From: an uncultured bacterium
Lineage (GTDB): Bacteria > Hydrogenedentota > Hydrogenedentia > Hydrogenedentales > JAEUWI01
Assembly: GCA_937895305.1 (NCBI GenBank)
Contig: CALAXS010000155.1
Location: 1 to 10,414, forward strand
Length of the DNA stretch: 10,414 bases
Direction of reading: 5' to 3'
This document shows positions 1 through 6,042 of the stretch, one piece after another. A model generated the notes under the pieces. It saw nothing but the letters and a program-made list of their open reading frames with translations, was not told the DNA's origin and did no database searches. Positions within the stretch are counted from its first letter, which is position 1. Every line of letters starts with the position of its first letter. Position numbers and translations under genes: made by a program.

Positions 1-528
1 TCCGGCTTTCACCTGCTCATCGACCCAGGAATGATCTTCGGTTACATTGATAATTTCACCGTCCCGGATGTGATAGCACCGTGAGTCGCCCACGTTGCAG
101 ATGTACACCTTCCTCGGTTCGATTATCGCTGACAATAAGGTTGTACCCATAGGCCGCGCCTTGCCATCTTTGCCCCCCTGTGAGGCTACCAGAAGATCCT
201 GATTGGTCTGGAAGATACTCTCATTGGCTTTGTGCATGGCTGCACGCAGCACCGGCAATGGACCCGATTCGGTTTCAGCAATTTCTTCTTCAGTGGTACT
301 ATCAACTTCTGGCGGTGACAATACCCGCGATTCCTTGATGATAGAAACCGCGAGCTTGCTCGCGATCTCGCCCCCGGCATGACCGCCCAGACCATCGGCA
401 ACACAGGCAAGCGCACCTTCATCGAAGAGCTTGATCGCGGGATCACCTTCGAGATAAATCCCGCAGGAATCTTCGTTTTTAGCTTTACGGCGACCGATGT
501 CGGTTTGCGCCGCAATGTCCATGCGCAT
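1..528 (-). CDS. PP2C-family Ser/Thr protein phosphatase, N-terminal part (gene cut by window edge)
   Basis: This is a PPM/PP2C metal-dependent protein phosphatase of the bacterial Stp/PrpC kind, which removes phosphate from Ser/Thr residues in the cytoplasm, usually opposing a Hanks-type kinase. Visible family motifs are the N-terminal RRKANEDS-like stretch (here RRKAKNEDS, about residues 13-21), DGLGGHAGGE at 45-54 with the metal-binding Asp45/Gly46, MGTTL near 130, VGDSR at 146-150, and TEDHSWV at 163-169. The 176 residues seen lack the C-terminal DG and GxxDN motifs, which lie outside the window, so intactness is unknown. An acidic insert (about residues 78-90, rich in Glu) between the DGLGGHAGG motif and the next helix looks lineage-specific. 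I chose the ATG at 528 because AAGGAC lies 6 bases upstream; a second ATG at 522 is possible. The gene is 71 bases downstream of oppF on the same strand. No kinase is visible. Confidence 0.93.
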   Translation of the reverse strand, partial: MRMDIAAQTDIGRRKAKNEDSCGIYLEGDPAIKLFDEGALACVADGLGGHAGGEIASKLAVSIIKESRVLSPPEVDSTTEEEIAETESGPLPVLRAAMHKANESIFQTNQDLLVASQGGKDGKARPMGTTLLSAIIEPRKVYICNVGDSRCYHIRDGEIINVTEDHSWVDEQVKAG

Positions 529-599
529 AGAGCTGTCCTTAGGTACTGCTGTTAATCCTTGGTGCGTAAGTATTTGCCTAGATTAGCAAAACGAACACG

Positions 600-1586
600 C
601 TAGGGCAACTTTGGCTGTCCATGGACCGGGCAAGAGACCCAATGATCCGGTGCAATCTCTGTCAATACAGGCACATCAATCTTGCACGCTGCCACGCAAT
701 CCACACAGCGCGGATGAAAGGTACAGCCAGAAGGCGGTGAAATAGGGCTGGGCACATCGCCTGTCAGGAGCGGGCGTTCCTGGCGCAGGGCCGGGTCGGC
801 CACAGGTGCCGCAGCGAGGAGGGCCTTGGTATAGGGGTGGACCGGGTTGTCGAAGAGGGCTGCCACGGGGCCTTGCTCCACGATACGGCCCAGATACATG
901 ACGGCGACATAGTCTGAAATATGACGAATAACGCTGAGGTCATGGCCAATAAAGAGGTAGGTGAGGCCCAGCTTTTCCTGCAGGTCACGCAGAAGATTGA
1001 GGATTTGTGCCTGAATGGACACATCGAGGGCACTCACGGGTTCGTCTGCGACGATGAGGTCGGGCTCCACCGCCAGGGCACGGGCGATGCCTACGCGTTG
1101 CCGTTGCCCGCCACTAAATTCATGTGGATAGCGGTCTGCGGATTCCGGGGGCAGGCCCACGAGTTCGAGAAGTTCATAGATGCGGTCCCGGAGTTGCGAT
1201 TTTGCATGGAGCTTGTGGGCCTTGATGGCTTCGGAGAGAATGGAGTAGACCGTCATTCGTGGATTGAGGGAGCCGAAGGGATCCTGGAAAATGAGCTGGA
1301 TACGTTTACGTATGGTCCGAAGTTCTTTTTTGTCCAGCGCGGTGACATCCATACCGTCAAATACGACGGTGCCTGCGGTGGGTTCGATGAGGCGCAAAAG
1401 GGCCCGACCCGCTGTGGTTTTTCCGCTGCCACTTTCCCCCACGAGGCTGAGTGTGGTGCCGCGTGGAATGGAAAAGCTCACGCCATCCACCGCTTTTACG
1501 GCACCCGTCTGCCGTGAGAATACACCGGAGCGCACGGGGAAATGCTTGACCAGGTCGGTTACGGTGAGGAGGGCATCTTCGCTCAT
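600..1586 (-). CDS. oppF: Oligopeptide/dipeptide ABC transporter ATP-binding protein (OppF/DppF type)
   Basis: This is the cytoplasmic ATPase subunit that powers a peptide (or nickel/oligosaccharide) importer of the Opp/Dpp family as a heterodimer with OppD. The 328 residues are the normal length. Motifs in order: Walker A GESGSGKTT at 50-58, Q-loop FQDPFGSLNPR at 100-110 (the form typical of OppF/DppF), signature FSGGQRQR at 157-164, Walker B LIVADE at 177-182, D-loop SALD at 185-188 and switch His215. The C-terminal oligopeptide-transporter domain carries Cys288, 294, 297, 301 and 319, the cysteine cluster that binds an iron-sulfur cluster in some homologues. The start at 1586 overlaps the oppD stop by 4 bases (ATGA), and AAAGGAG sits 8 bases upstream inside oppD, indicating translational coupling. 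Substrate cannot be told from the ATPase. No permease gene is adjacent. Confidence 0.95.
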   Translation of the reverse strand: MSEDALLTVTDLVKHFPVRSGVFSRQTGAVKAVDGVSFSIPRGTTLSLVGESGSGKTTAGRALLRLIEPTAGTVVFDGMDVTALDKKELRTIRKRIQLIFQDPFGSLNPRMTVYSILSEAIKAHKLHAKSQLRDRIYELLELVGLPPESADRYPHEFSGGQRQRVGIARALAVEPDLIVADEPVSALDVSIQAQILNLLRDLQEKLGLTYLFIGHDLSVIRHISDYVAVMYLGRIVEQGPVAALFDNPVHPYTKALLAAAPVADPALRQERPLLTGDVPSPISPPSGCTFHPRCVDCVAACKIDVPVLTEIAPDHWVSCPVHGQPKLP

Positions 1587-2638
1587 AGGCTCAGCTCCTT
1601 TGCGGGAAAGCCGGGGGGCAGACCCAGCGCGGCCATGTGTGCTTCGTCATGGAGCCAGCACGCGACATGATGATTGTTGCTTAGCGTGGTCGTCGCAGGG
1701 AGTTCCTCGCCACAGTGGGGCTGGGCGTGGGGGCAGCGGGGCGCAAAACGACAGCCCTGGGGAAACTGGGTTGCTGCGGGGACATTGCCCTGAATGGAGT
1801 GGAGCCGTTCCCCGGCTTTGGCGGTACCGGGGAGTGATTTGAAGAGTGCCCGGGTGTAGGGATGTGCGGGATGGGCAAAAAGCGTATGGACCGGGGCTTG
1901 CTCTACCACCTGGCCTGCATACATGACCAGTACCTCATCGGCCACTTCAGCGACCACACCCAGATCGTGGGTGATGAGGATGATGGCCATGTCCGAGCTT
2001 TCCTGCAAGGTGCGAAGCAGCGCGAGTATCTGTGCCTGGATGGTTACGTCCAGCGCGGTGGTGGGTTCATCGGCAATGAGCACTTTGGGATTACAGGCCA
2101 GGGCCATGGCAATCATGATGCGCTGCAACATGCCGCCCGACATCTGATGGGGATAGTCGTCCACGCGTTGTTCTGGTGCAGGAATTCCCACACGGTCGAG
2201 GAGACGGATAGTTTCTGCCCGAGCCTCAGCTTTGCTGAAGCCACGATGGAGGCGCAGGGTGGCCCCTATCTGATGGCCCACGCGGAACACCGGGTTCATG
2301 CTGGTCATGGGTTCCTGAAAAATCATGGAAATGTCATTGCCACGAATGGACTGAATTTCCTTTGCAGAGGCTTCCAGGAGATTCTTGCCTTCAAAGAGGA
2401 TTTCACCCCCTTCATAGGCACCGGGTGGGGTGGGTACCAGTCCCAGGATGGACATGGCAGTCACGCTCTTGCCACAGCCACTTTCACCCACGATAGCCAG
2501 GGTCTTGCCGGGGTATACCTCGAAAGACACGTCGTCCACCGCCTTGGCTACACCTTGGTCCGTGTGGAACCAGGTGCGCAGACCTTTAACCGCTAACAGG
2601 GGTATTGAACGCTCGGGCATCGGCGGGGTGTTCTCCAT
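1583..2638 (-). CDS. oppD: Oligopeptide/dipeptide ABC transporter ATP-binding protein (OppD/DppD type)
   Basis: This is the partner ATPase to the OppF-type protein encoded directly downstream. It has 351 residues with Walker A GESGCGKS at 51-58, Q-loop FQEPMTSMNP at 107-116 (the form typical of OppD/DppD), signature MSGGMLQR at 166-173, Walker B VLIADE at 186-191, D-loop TALD at 194-197 and switch His224. The C-terminal cysteine cluster is Cys296, 302, 309 and 327. Having one ATPase with EPMTSMNP and one with DPFGSLNP supports a heterodimeric importer. The start is uncertain: the ATG at 2638 has no strong Shine-Dalgarno, and an in-frame ATG at 2620 is preceded by GGAG at a long spacing of 12 bases; the ABC domain begins near residue 14, so both give a full protein. 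A possible -10 (TATACA on the minus strand, 2663-2668) lies 25 bases upstream but has no good -35. Permease and binding-protein genes are absent from the flanks. Confidence 0.95.
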   Translation of the reverse strand: MENTPPMPERSIPLLAVKGLRTWFHTDQGVAKAVDDVSFEVYPGKTLAIVGESGCGKSVTAMSILGLVPTPPGAYEGGEILFEGKNLLEASAKEIQSIRGNDISMIFQEPMTSMNPVFRVGHQIGATLRLHRGFSKAEARAETIRLLDRVGIPAPEQRVDDYPHQMSGGMLQRIMIAMALACNPKVLIADEPTTALDVTIQAQILALLRTLQESSDMAIILITHDLGVVAEVADEVLVMYAGQVVEQAPVHTLFAHPAHPYTRALFKSLPGTAKAGERLHSIQGNVPAATQFPQGCRFAPRCPHAQPHCGEELPATTTLSNNHHVACWLHDEAHMAALGLPPGFPAKELSL

Positions 2639-2702
2639 GCAACTACGCAGAACATCCTACCGTGTATAGCCGGGCACACGCAATATAAGATAACACCCCT
2701 CG

Positions 2703-2723
2703 TTCCCACGCTCTGCGTGGGAA
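2703..2723. repeat. REP-like palindrome, copy 1 (perfect 9-bp hairpin)
   Basis: TTCCCACGC at 2703-2711 and GCGTGGGAA at 2715-2723 form a perfect 9-bp stem with a 3-base loop TCT. The wider string, with CTCG before it and TGC after it, resembles a palindromic repeat I recall seeing dispersed between genes in many bacterial genomes. It lies between oppD and the metalloprotease gene, near the 5' end of oppD. No run of T follows on either strand, so it is not a classical intrinsic terminator. Confidence 0.75.
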
Positions 2724-2780
2724 TGCATACATGGATCGAACGTGCCTGCAATTACTACCGTACAGAACATATCGCCCAGA

Positions 2781-2801
2781 TTCCTACGCACAGCATGGGA
2801 A
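2781..2801. repeat. REP-like palindrome, copy 2 (degenerate, inverted relative to copy 1)
   Basis: TTCCTACGC at 2781-2789 and GCATGGGAA at 2793-2801 form a 9-bp stem with one G-T pair and one C-A mismatch around the loop ACA. The reverse complement of this copy matches copy 1 at 18 of 21 positions, and the flanking CTGG matches CTCG of copy 1 at 3 of 4. The two hairpins therefore form an inverted doublet about 57 bases apart, the layout of a REPIN. It starts 20 bases past the stop of the metalloprotease gene. Confidence 0.65.
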
Positions 2802-2820
2802 CCAGTGGGCTTGGGCGGCA

Positions 2821-4017
2821 TCAAGCAGAAGCGCGTTGCGCCTGGTTATTACGCCGGGAAAGGTGAATGAGCAGGAGTAGCACCCCGACAAACATCATCC
2901 CATCACCCCACAAGGTACTCTCCATACTGGAGGCCACGCCACAGGCGACAGGATCCTTGGGTTTTTCACCTTCTCCCTCTCCCTCTCCCTCTCCTGATAT
3001 AGCTGTCAACGTGGGTGACGGGACACCTGCTGTAGACGCATTGGTATAACCCATGTCAATGAGTGCACCCACATCCACCGGCGCATAGGTGCGGCGGGAC
3101 ACACCGGGCGGGATACTGTGTTTCATAATGGGATTCCCCACGATTGTACCCGTGTCCCAGTGGCTCATGCTGCTGCCACCGGAATAGGGGTTGGGGGCAT
3201 AGATGGGGGGTGCGCTGCCGTAATTGCTGGTTGCTGTACTGCCGTCGAAGGCAATATCCCCGCCAATGAGGTCCGCTACGTTGCCCTGCAAGGAAGGCGG
3301 GTTCCCCGCGAGGAGGTACGTGGGGGTAGTACGACGGAAAAGCAGGATGTCCAGCGAGGTGAAGGTGGCTGTTCCATGGTCAATTTGAAATTCGCTGGTG
3401 CCATCCGATTTTATCAGGGAAGTAAAACCCAGGCCGTGGGTGAGTTCGTGGACCAACAAAGAAAGTAAATCAAATATCCCAGCCCCTGGCGGGTCATTGG
3501 ACACATTAAAGCTATAGCCCCAATTAACCTGCATGGAGATCTCTGGTGTGCCAGGAAAGGGTTTGGTGCCACTGTTGATCCGTATGAAAGTAGCACCATC
3601 AAAAAATCCGTTGGACGTAGTGTAGAAAGTCCCTGCTGATGCCAATGTGCTGATGCCATTATTGTCGAGGGATGTACGAACTTCTACATCTAGCGTACCG
3701 GTCGCATTGATAACATCAGCGATATAGGTGAGCGCCCCTTCCAGGGCGGCCTTACGGGCAGTACCTTCGGAGGGATCGTCAAAGCCGAGATTCGTGCCAT
3801 TGTCGGCATAGGTGATGTTGAAGGTGATGCCATGCGCCGTGAGGCTGCTGCTTGCCATGGCAGCCTGTTTGGGCATGTTGTCGGTGTCATAGTAGGTTAT
3901 ACCGTTGTGAGGCTCTACCAGAGCAACAATTTCAGCGTTAGCGGGAAGAACCAGCCCCACCAGTACGCTTGTGACAAGAAAGATTGCAAATAACGGCATA
4001 GATCGATTGAAAGGCAT
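2821..4017 (-). CDS. Secreted HExxH metalloprotease-like protein with C-terminal sorting/anchor segment
   Basis: This 398-residue protein is probably an exported zinc-dependent peptidase held at the cell surface. A signal peptide (hydrophobic 8-24, likely cleavage after AlaAsnAla28) leads into a domain with HELTHGLGF at 190-198, where His190, Glu191 and His194 would be two zinc ligands and the catalytic base. The expected third metzincin ligand (HExxHxxGxxH/D) is Ser200, so the third ligand, if any, is elsewhere; His214 and His286 (in SMSHWDTG, 283-290) are candidates. NPIMKH (295-300) could act as a Met-turn. Then follow five Gly-Glu repeats (342-351), Cys359, a hydrophobic segment (about 374-386) and Arg388-Arg389, resembling the MYXO-CTERM class of C-terminal sorting signals. 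GGAGG lies 9 bases before the ATG, and a promoter with extended -10 is upstream. The gene stands alone, divergent from the membrane protein. Exact peptidase family not recognised. Confidence 0.85.
   Translation of the reverse strand: MPFNRSMPLFAIFLVTSVLVGLVLPANAEIVALVEPHNGITYYDTDNMPKQAAMASSSLTAHGITFNITYADNGTNLGFDDPSEGTARKAALEGALTYIADVINATGTLDVEVRTSLDNNGISTLASAGTFYTTSNGFFDGATFIRINSGTKPFPGTPEISMQVNWGYSFNVSNDPPGAGIFDLLSLLVHELTHGLGFTSLIKSDGTSEFQIDHGTATFTSLDILLFRRTTPTYLLAGNPPSLQGNVADLIGGDIAFDGSTATSNYGSAPPIYAPNPYSGGSSMSHWDTGTIVGNPIMKHSIPPGVSRRTYAPVDVGALIDMGYTNASTAGVPSPTLTAISGEGEGEGEGEKPKDPVACGVASSMESTLWGDGMMFVGVLLLLIHLSRRNNQAQRASA
2965..2994 (-). repeat. Hexanucleotide tandem repeat coding (Gly-Glu)5
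   Basis: On the minus strand GGAGAG is repeated three times exactly (2977-2994) and then drifts to GGAGAA and GGTGAA, encoding Gly-Glu five times in the metalloprotease linker. Hexamer slippage would change linker length without breaking the frame. Confidence 0.85.
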
Positions 4018-4069
4018 GGGTTTAAACCTCCACGAAAAAAGGCACCTCTAACACCAAGTGCACTCCCGG

Positions 4070-4078
4070 ATTATACCA
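4070..4078 (-). promoter_or_regulatory. Extended -10 promoter for the metalloprotease gene
   Basis: Read on the minus strand the sequence is TGGTATAAT, a consensus -10 hexamer preceded by the TG dinucleotide of an extended -10 element. No convincing -35 is seen, which is usual for this promoter class. The start of transcription would fall near 4063, giving a leader of about 45 bases that contains the GGAGG ribosome binding site. Confidence 0.6.
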
Positions 4079-4104
4079 TAGATCGAGAAAATCGTTACCA
4101 TAGC

Positions 4105-4133
4105 TTGATTTGAATGGTGTGCGTCTTTAGGAT
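4105..4133 (+). promoter_or_regulatory. Candidate sigma-70-type promoter for the membrane glycosyltransferase gene
   Basis: TTGATT (4105-4110) and TAGGAT (4128-4133) are separated by exactly 17 bases, with 4 of 6 matches to each consensus hexamer. Transcription would begin near 4140, which is past the ATG at 4114 and favours translation from 4168. Confidence 0.35.
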
Positions 4134-4134
4134 T

Positions 4135-4152
4135 GGAAACGGTTTTGTTTCC
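4135..4152 (+). other. Short leader hairpin before the membrane protein start
   Basis: GGAAAC (4135-4140) and GTTTCC (4147-4152) form a 6-bp stem with the loop GGTTTT. It ends a few bases before the weak Shine-Dalgarno (AAGAG, 4157-4161) and no T-run follows, so it would be a 5' leader structure rather than a terminator. Confidence 0.35.
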
Positions 4153-4167
4153 TTAAAAGAGTTTTTC

Positions 4168-5727
4168 ATGTACGCATTAATGACTACACACCTCGTTTTT
4201 TTCCGCTACGCCCTGCCCATCGCGGCGGTGGTGCTGGTGTTGGCCTGGCTTGTGCTGGGGAAGCGCAAGGAAGCAGTCATTAAGTGGGGCCTTTGCCTGT
4301 GCCTGGCGGTATTGTTCCTTTTTTCGGCCCTTTTTTATACCCAGCGGAATTATGCTGCCGGTAAATATTTTAACGCCTACGAATTTTTTCATTATTACAT
4401 GGGCGCGAAATACCACAAAGAGCTGGGGTACCGACACCTCTACGACATGACTTACCTGGCGATGGAGGAGGAGAACTACCCCAAATTGCCGGGGTCTGTA
4501 CGTGATCTATATACCGACAGAACCATAAATAGCAGGTCCCTGTTAAAAGACAAAGCCGTGCTCCGGGAACGCTTTAGTGAAGAACGATGGGTGCAATGGA
4601 AGGGCGACGTACTGGATTTCAGGAAGTCGTTCAAGACCTCAAAGGCCTGGGATGTGATGATGCAGGACCGGGGCTTTAATGCGACGCCCGTCTGGATCAT
4701 GGCCGCAGGGCCGTTGACCAACCTGTTCAAGATTGACGGGACTCCCAGTATCTACCTGTTGCCCTGGCTGGATGTACTGTTAGCCATGCTGGCCTTTGCC
4801 TGTCTTTGGCGCGCTTTCGGGTTGCAGGTTGCCGCATTCACTTTCATCTTTCTATTTACCCATTATGTGACGAGTCAGTGGCCCCTGAAGGCCGCTTTTT
4901 TGCGGCTGGACTGGATTGTCGCGCTCCTATGTTCCATGTCTATGCTGAAGATGAAACGCTATGGATGGGCCGGTTTTTTTGCTGCGGTTGCTACCTGTAT
5001 GCGTATATTCCCTGTTCTGTTCGTCTTTGGTCTGGTCGCCAAGCTCCTTATGGAGCTCCTTCTCAAGCGCAAATTAAATCAGGGCCTGTTCCGGTTTTTT
5101 GTCAGTGCCACTCTGACCGGGCTGGTATTGGTAGGGCTTTCGCTCCTCTATACCGGGGGGCTGGGTTCCTGGCTAGAATTTTTCGAAAAAATCCGGGAGC
5201 ATGGCTCCAGTATTCGGGATTGGCGCATTGGAATGGTCTATGTGTTCATCGCGCACAACAGCGCAACCAATACTTTATGGGGCATGACCCCTACACAGAT
5301 TCTGGAGCACTATGGCTGGATACTACACTGCATACGGGGTGTGGTGTTGGTCCTTTGTTTTATTCTGTCCTATCGACTCAAGAATTATGAGGCCATGGCA
5401 CTGGGTATTATCCCGGTCTTTCTGCTGACGGGTTCCACCTACTACTATTACATCATGCTGGGTGTCCCATTCCTGTTCTTCGCTGCCAACCAGGATAAAC
5501 GGCTCTATGTCCTCGGCATGATTTTCATGTTCGCCACGGCAGCCATAGGTCACCACTACTTTCTGCTCTGGAACCGTATCTGGCCCCTCTTTTTCACCCT
5601 GTCCTGCTGCATCGCCATAACCAGCCTCTACATGATGGTGCTGGCCGCGATTCGCCTCTACCAGGGCGAACAGGAAGTGGCGGAGCTTAGCACCAACCCT
5701 GGCAAGCTGAAGCGGGTTAAGACTTAA
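4168..5727 (+). CDS. Polytopic membrane protein, probable GT-C/GT87 (DUF2029)-like glycosyltransferase
   Basis: From this start the protein has 519 residues and many hydrophobic helices, beginning at about 15-31 and 40-57. The first outside loop reads YEFFHYYMGAKYHKELGYRHLYD in outline (residues 71 onward; keep Glu72 and the HYY pair as key points). It resembles the opening of DUF2029/GT87 proteins, where an acidic residue in the first loop binds metal or substrate of a polyprenyl-phosphate sugar donor. Those enzymes add sugars such as mannose or arabinose to envelope glycans. Here the acid is Glu, not the more usual Asp. A late YYYYIMLGVPFLFF segment (about residues 426-439) also fits GT-C proteins. 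A longer frame opens at 4114, but its first 18 residues are not hydrophobic, lack a Shine-Dalgarno, and may lie upstream of the transcript; 4168 has AAGAG 6 bases before it. Substrate unknown; function assignment tentative. Confidence 0.72.
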   Translation: MYALMTTHLVFFRYALPIAAVVLVLAWLVLGKRKEAVIKWGLCLCLAVLFLFSALFYTQRNYAAGKYFNAYEFFHYYMGAKYHKELGYRHLYDMTYLAMEEENYPKLPGSVRDLYTDRTINSRSLLKDKAVLRERFSEERWVQWKGDVLDFRKSFKTSKAWDVMMQDRGFNATPVWIMAAGPLTNLFKIDGTPSIYLLPWLDVLLAMLAFACLWRAFGLQVAAFTFIFLFTHYVTSQWPLKAAFLRLDWIVALLCSMSMLKMKRYGWAGFFAAVATCMRIFPVLFVFGLVAKLLMELLLKRKLNQGLFRFFVSATLTGLVLVGLSLLYTGGLGSWLEFFEKIREHGSSIRDWRIGMVYVFIAHNSATNTLWGMTPTQILEHYGWILHCIRGVVLVLCFILSYRLKNYEAMALGIIPVFLLTGSTYYYYIMLGVPFLFFAANQDKRLYVLGMIFMFATAAIGHHYFLLWNRIWPLFFTLSCCIAITSLYMMVLAAIRLYQGEQEVAELSTNPGKLKRVKT

Positions 5728-5740
5728 ATTGCTTTGCAGG

Positions 5741-5770
5741 TTGACCTGTTTTTCCCGCGTATGTTACGAT
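5741..5770 (+). promoter_or_regulatory. Probable promoter for the SRP RNA (and perhaps dnaX operon)
   Basis: TTGACC (5741-5746, 5 of 6 matches) is followed after 18 bases by TACGAT (5765-5770, 4 of 6), which is preceded by TG at 5762-5763 as in an extended -10. This is the best sigma-70-like match between the membrane protein stop and the SRP RNA. It would start RNA near 5777, about 100 bases before the mature SRP RNA, so 5' processing would be needed. Confidence 0.5.
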
Positions 5771-5774
5771 TCCC

Positions 5775-5804
5775 CCCTGTCCTTTGGGGCAGAACAGGGT
5801 TTTT
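5775..5804 (+). terminator. Intrinsic terminator-like hairpin after the membrane protein gene
   Basis: CCCTGT (5775-5780) pairs with ACAGGG (5794-5799) around a 13-base loop and is followed directly by five T (5800-5804). It lies 48 bases past the membrane protein stop and would end that transcript. A start of transcription near 5777 would remove the left arm of the hairpin, so the downstream promoter could escape it. The stem is short, hence moderate confidence. Confidence 0.45.
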
Positions 5805-5820
5805 GCTCTGTTAGATAGGA

Positions 5821-5844
5821 TTACAGCTACGCATGTAGTTGTAG
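5821..5844 (+). other. Leader hairpin upstream of the SRP RNA
   Basis: TACAGCTAC (5822-5830) pairs with GTAGTTGTA (5835-5843), with one G-T pair, around the four-base loop GCAT. No T-run follows. If transcription begins near 5777 this hairpin lies in the precursor 5' leader and could be a processing signal; that role is inference. Confidence 0.35.
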
Positions 5845-5875
5845 ACCAATCTGCCCATCCCTGCGTCGCTGGCGT

Positions 5876-5994
5876 GACGGGTTGGCGGCTGGGTCCTATG
5901 CAACGTGACGTTGGTGAACCCGGTCAGGTCCGGAAGGAAGCAGCCGCAGTTAATGTTCGCGTGTGCCGTAGGGGTGCCTGGCCGCCAACCCGTC
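5876..5994 (+). ncRNA. ffs: Signal recognition particle RNA, small 4.5S type
   Basis: This is the RNA scaffold of the signal recognition particle, which binds Ffh and targets nascent membrane proteins to FtsY. The core GGTCAGGTCCGGAAGGAAGC and the next four bases (AGCC ending at 5944) match the E. coli 4.5S RNA hairpin, including the GGAA tetraloop and the asymmetric and symmetric internal loops that bind the Ffh M domain. The preceding GTTGGTGAACC and the later GCGTGTGCCG are also family-like. A perfect 14-bp outer helix, 5876-5889 with 5981-5994, closes the molecule and sets the boundaries, giving about 119 nucleotides. No Alu domain is present. Being directly upstream of dnaX is a known bacterial arrangement. 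The exact mature ends are inferred from the closing helix. Confidence 0.95.
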
Positions 5995-6042
5995 CCGCTA
6001 GAAGCGTGGACACAACATCGCTATCGGCGGGAGAAAACATCC

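Noticed and set aside
570..606. CCTAG/CTAGG inverted repeat at the oppF stop as a terminator
   Set aside because: The stem is only 5 bp with a long loop and no T-run, so it is not distinguishable from chance.
921..2596. Plus-strand open frames of 192-244 residues across oppF and oppD
   Set aside because: They are antisense shadows of two complete ABC ATPase genes.
2703..2723. Perfect hairpin as an intrinsic terminator
   Set aside because: No T-run follows on either strand; a REP-like element explains it better.
2971..2994. CT-rich tandem repeat as a possible CRISPR or regulatory repeat
   Set aside because: It is an in-frame hexamer repeat coding Gly-Glu within the metalloprotease.
5905..6042. 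Upstream extension of the dnaX reading frame, and a 97-residue frame at 5784-6077
   Set aside because: Both run through the SRP RNA. The true dnaX N-terminus and ribosome binding site are at 6043.
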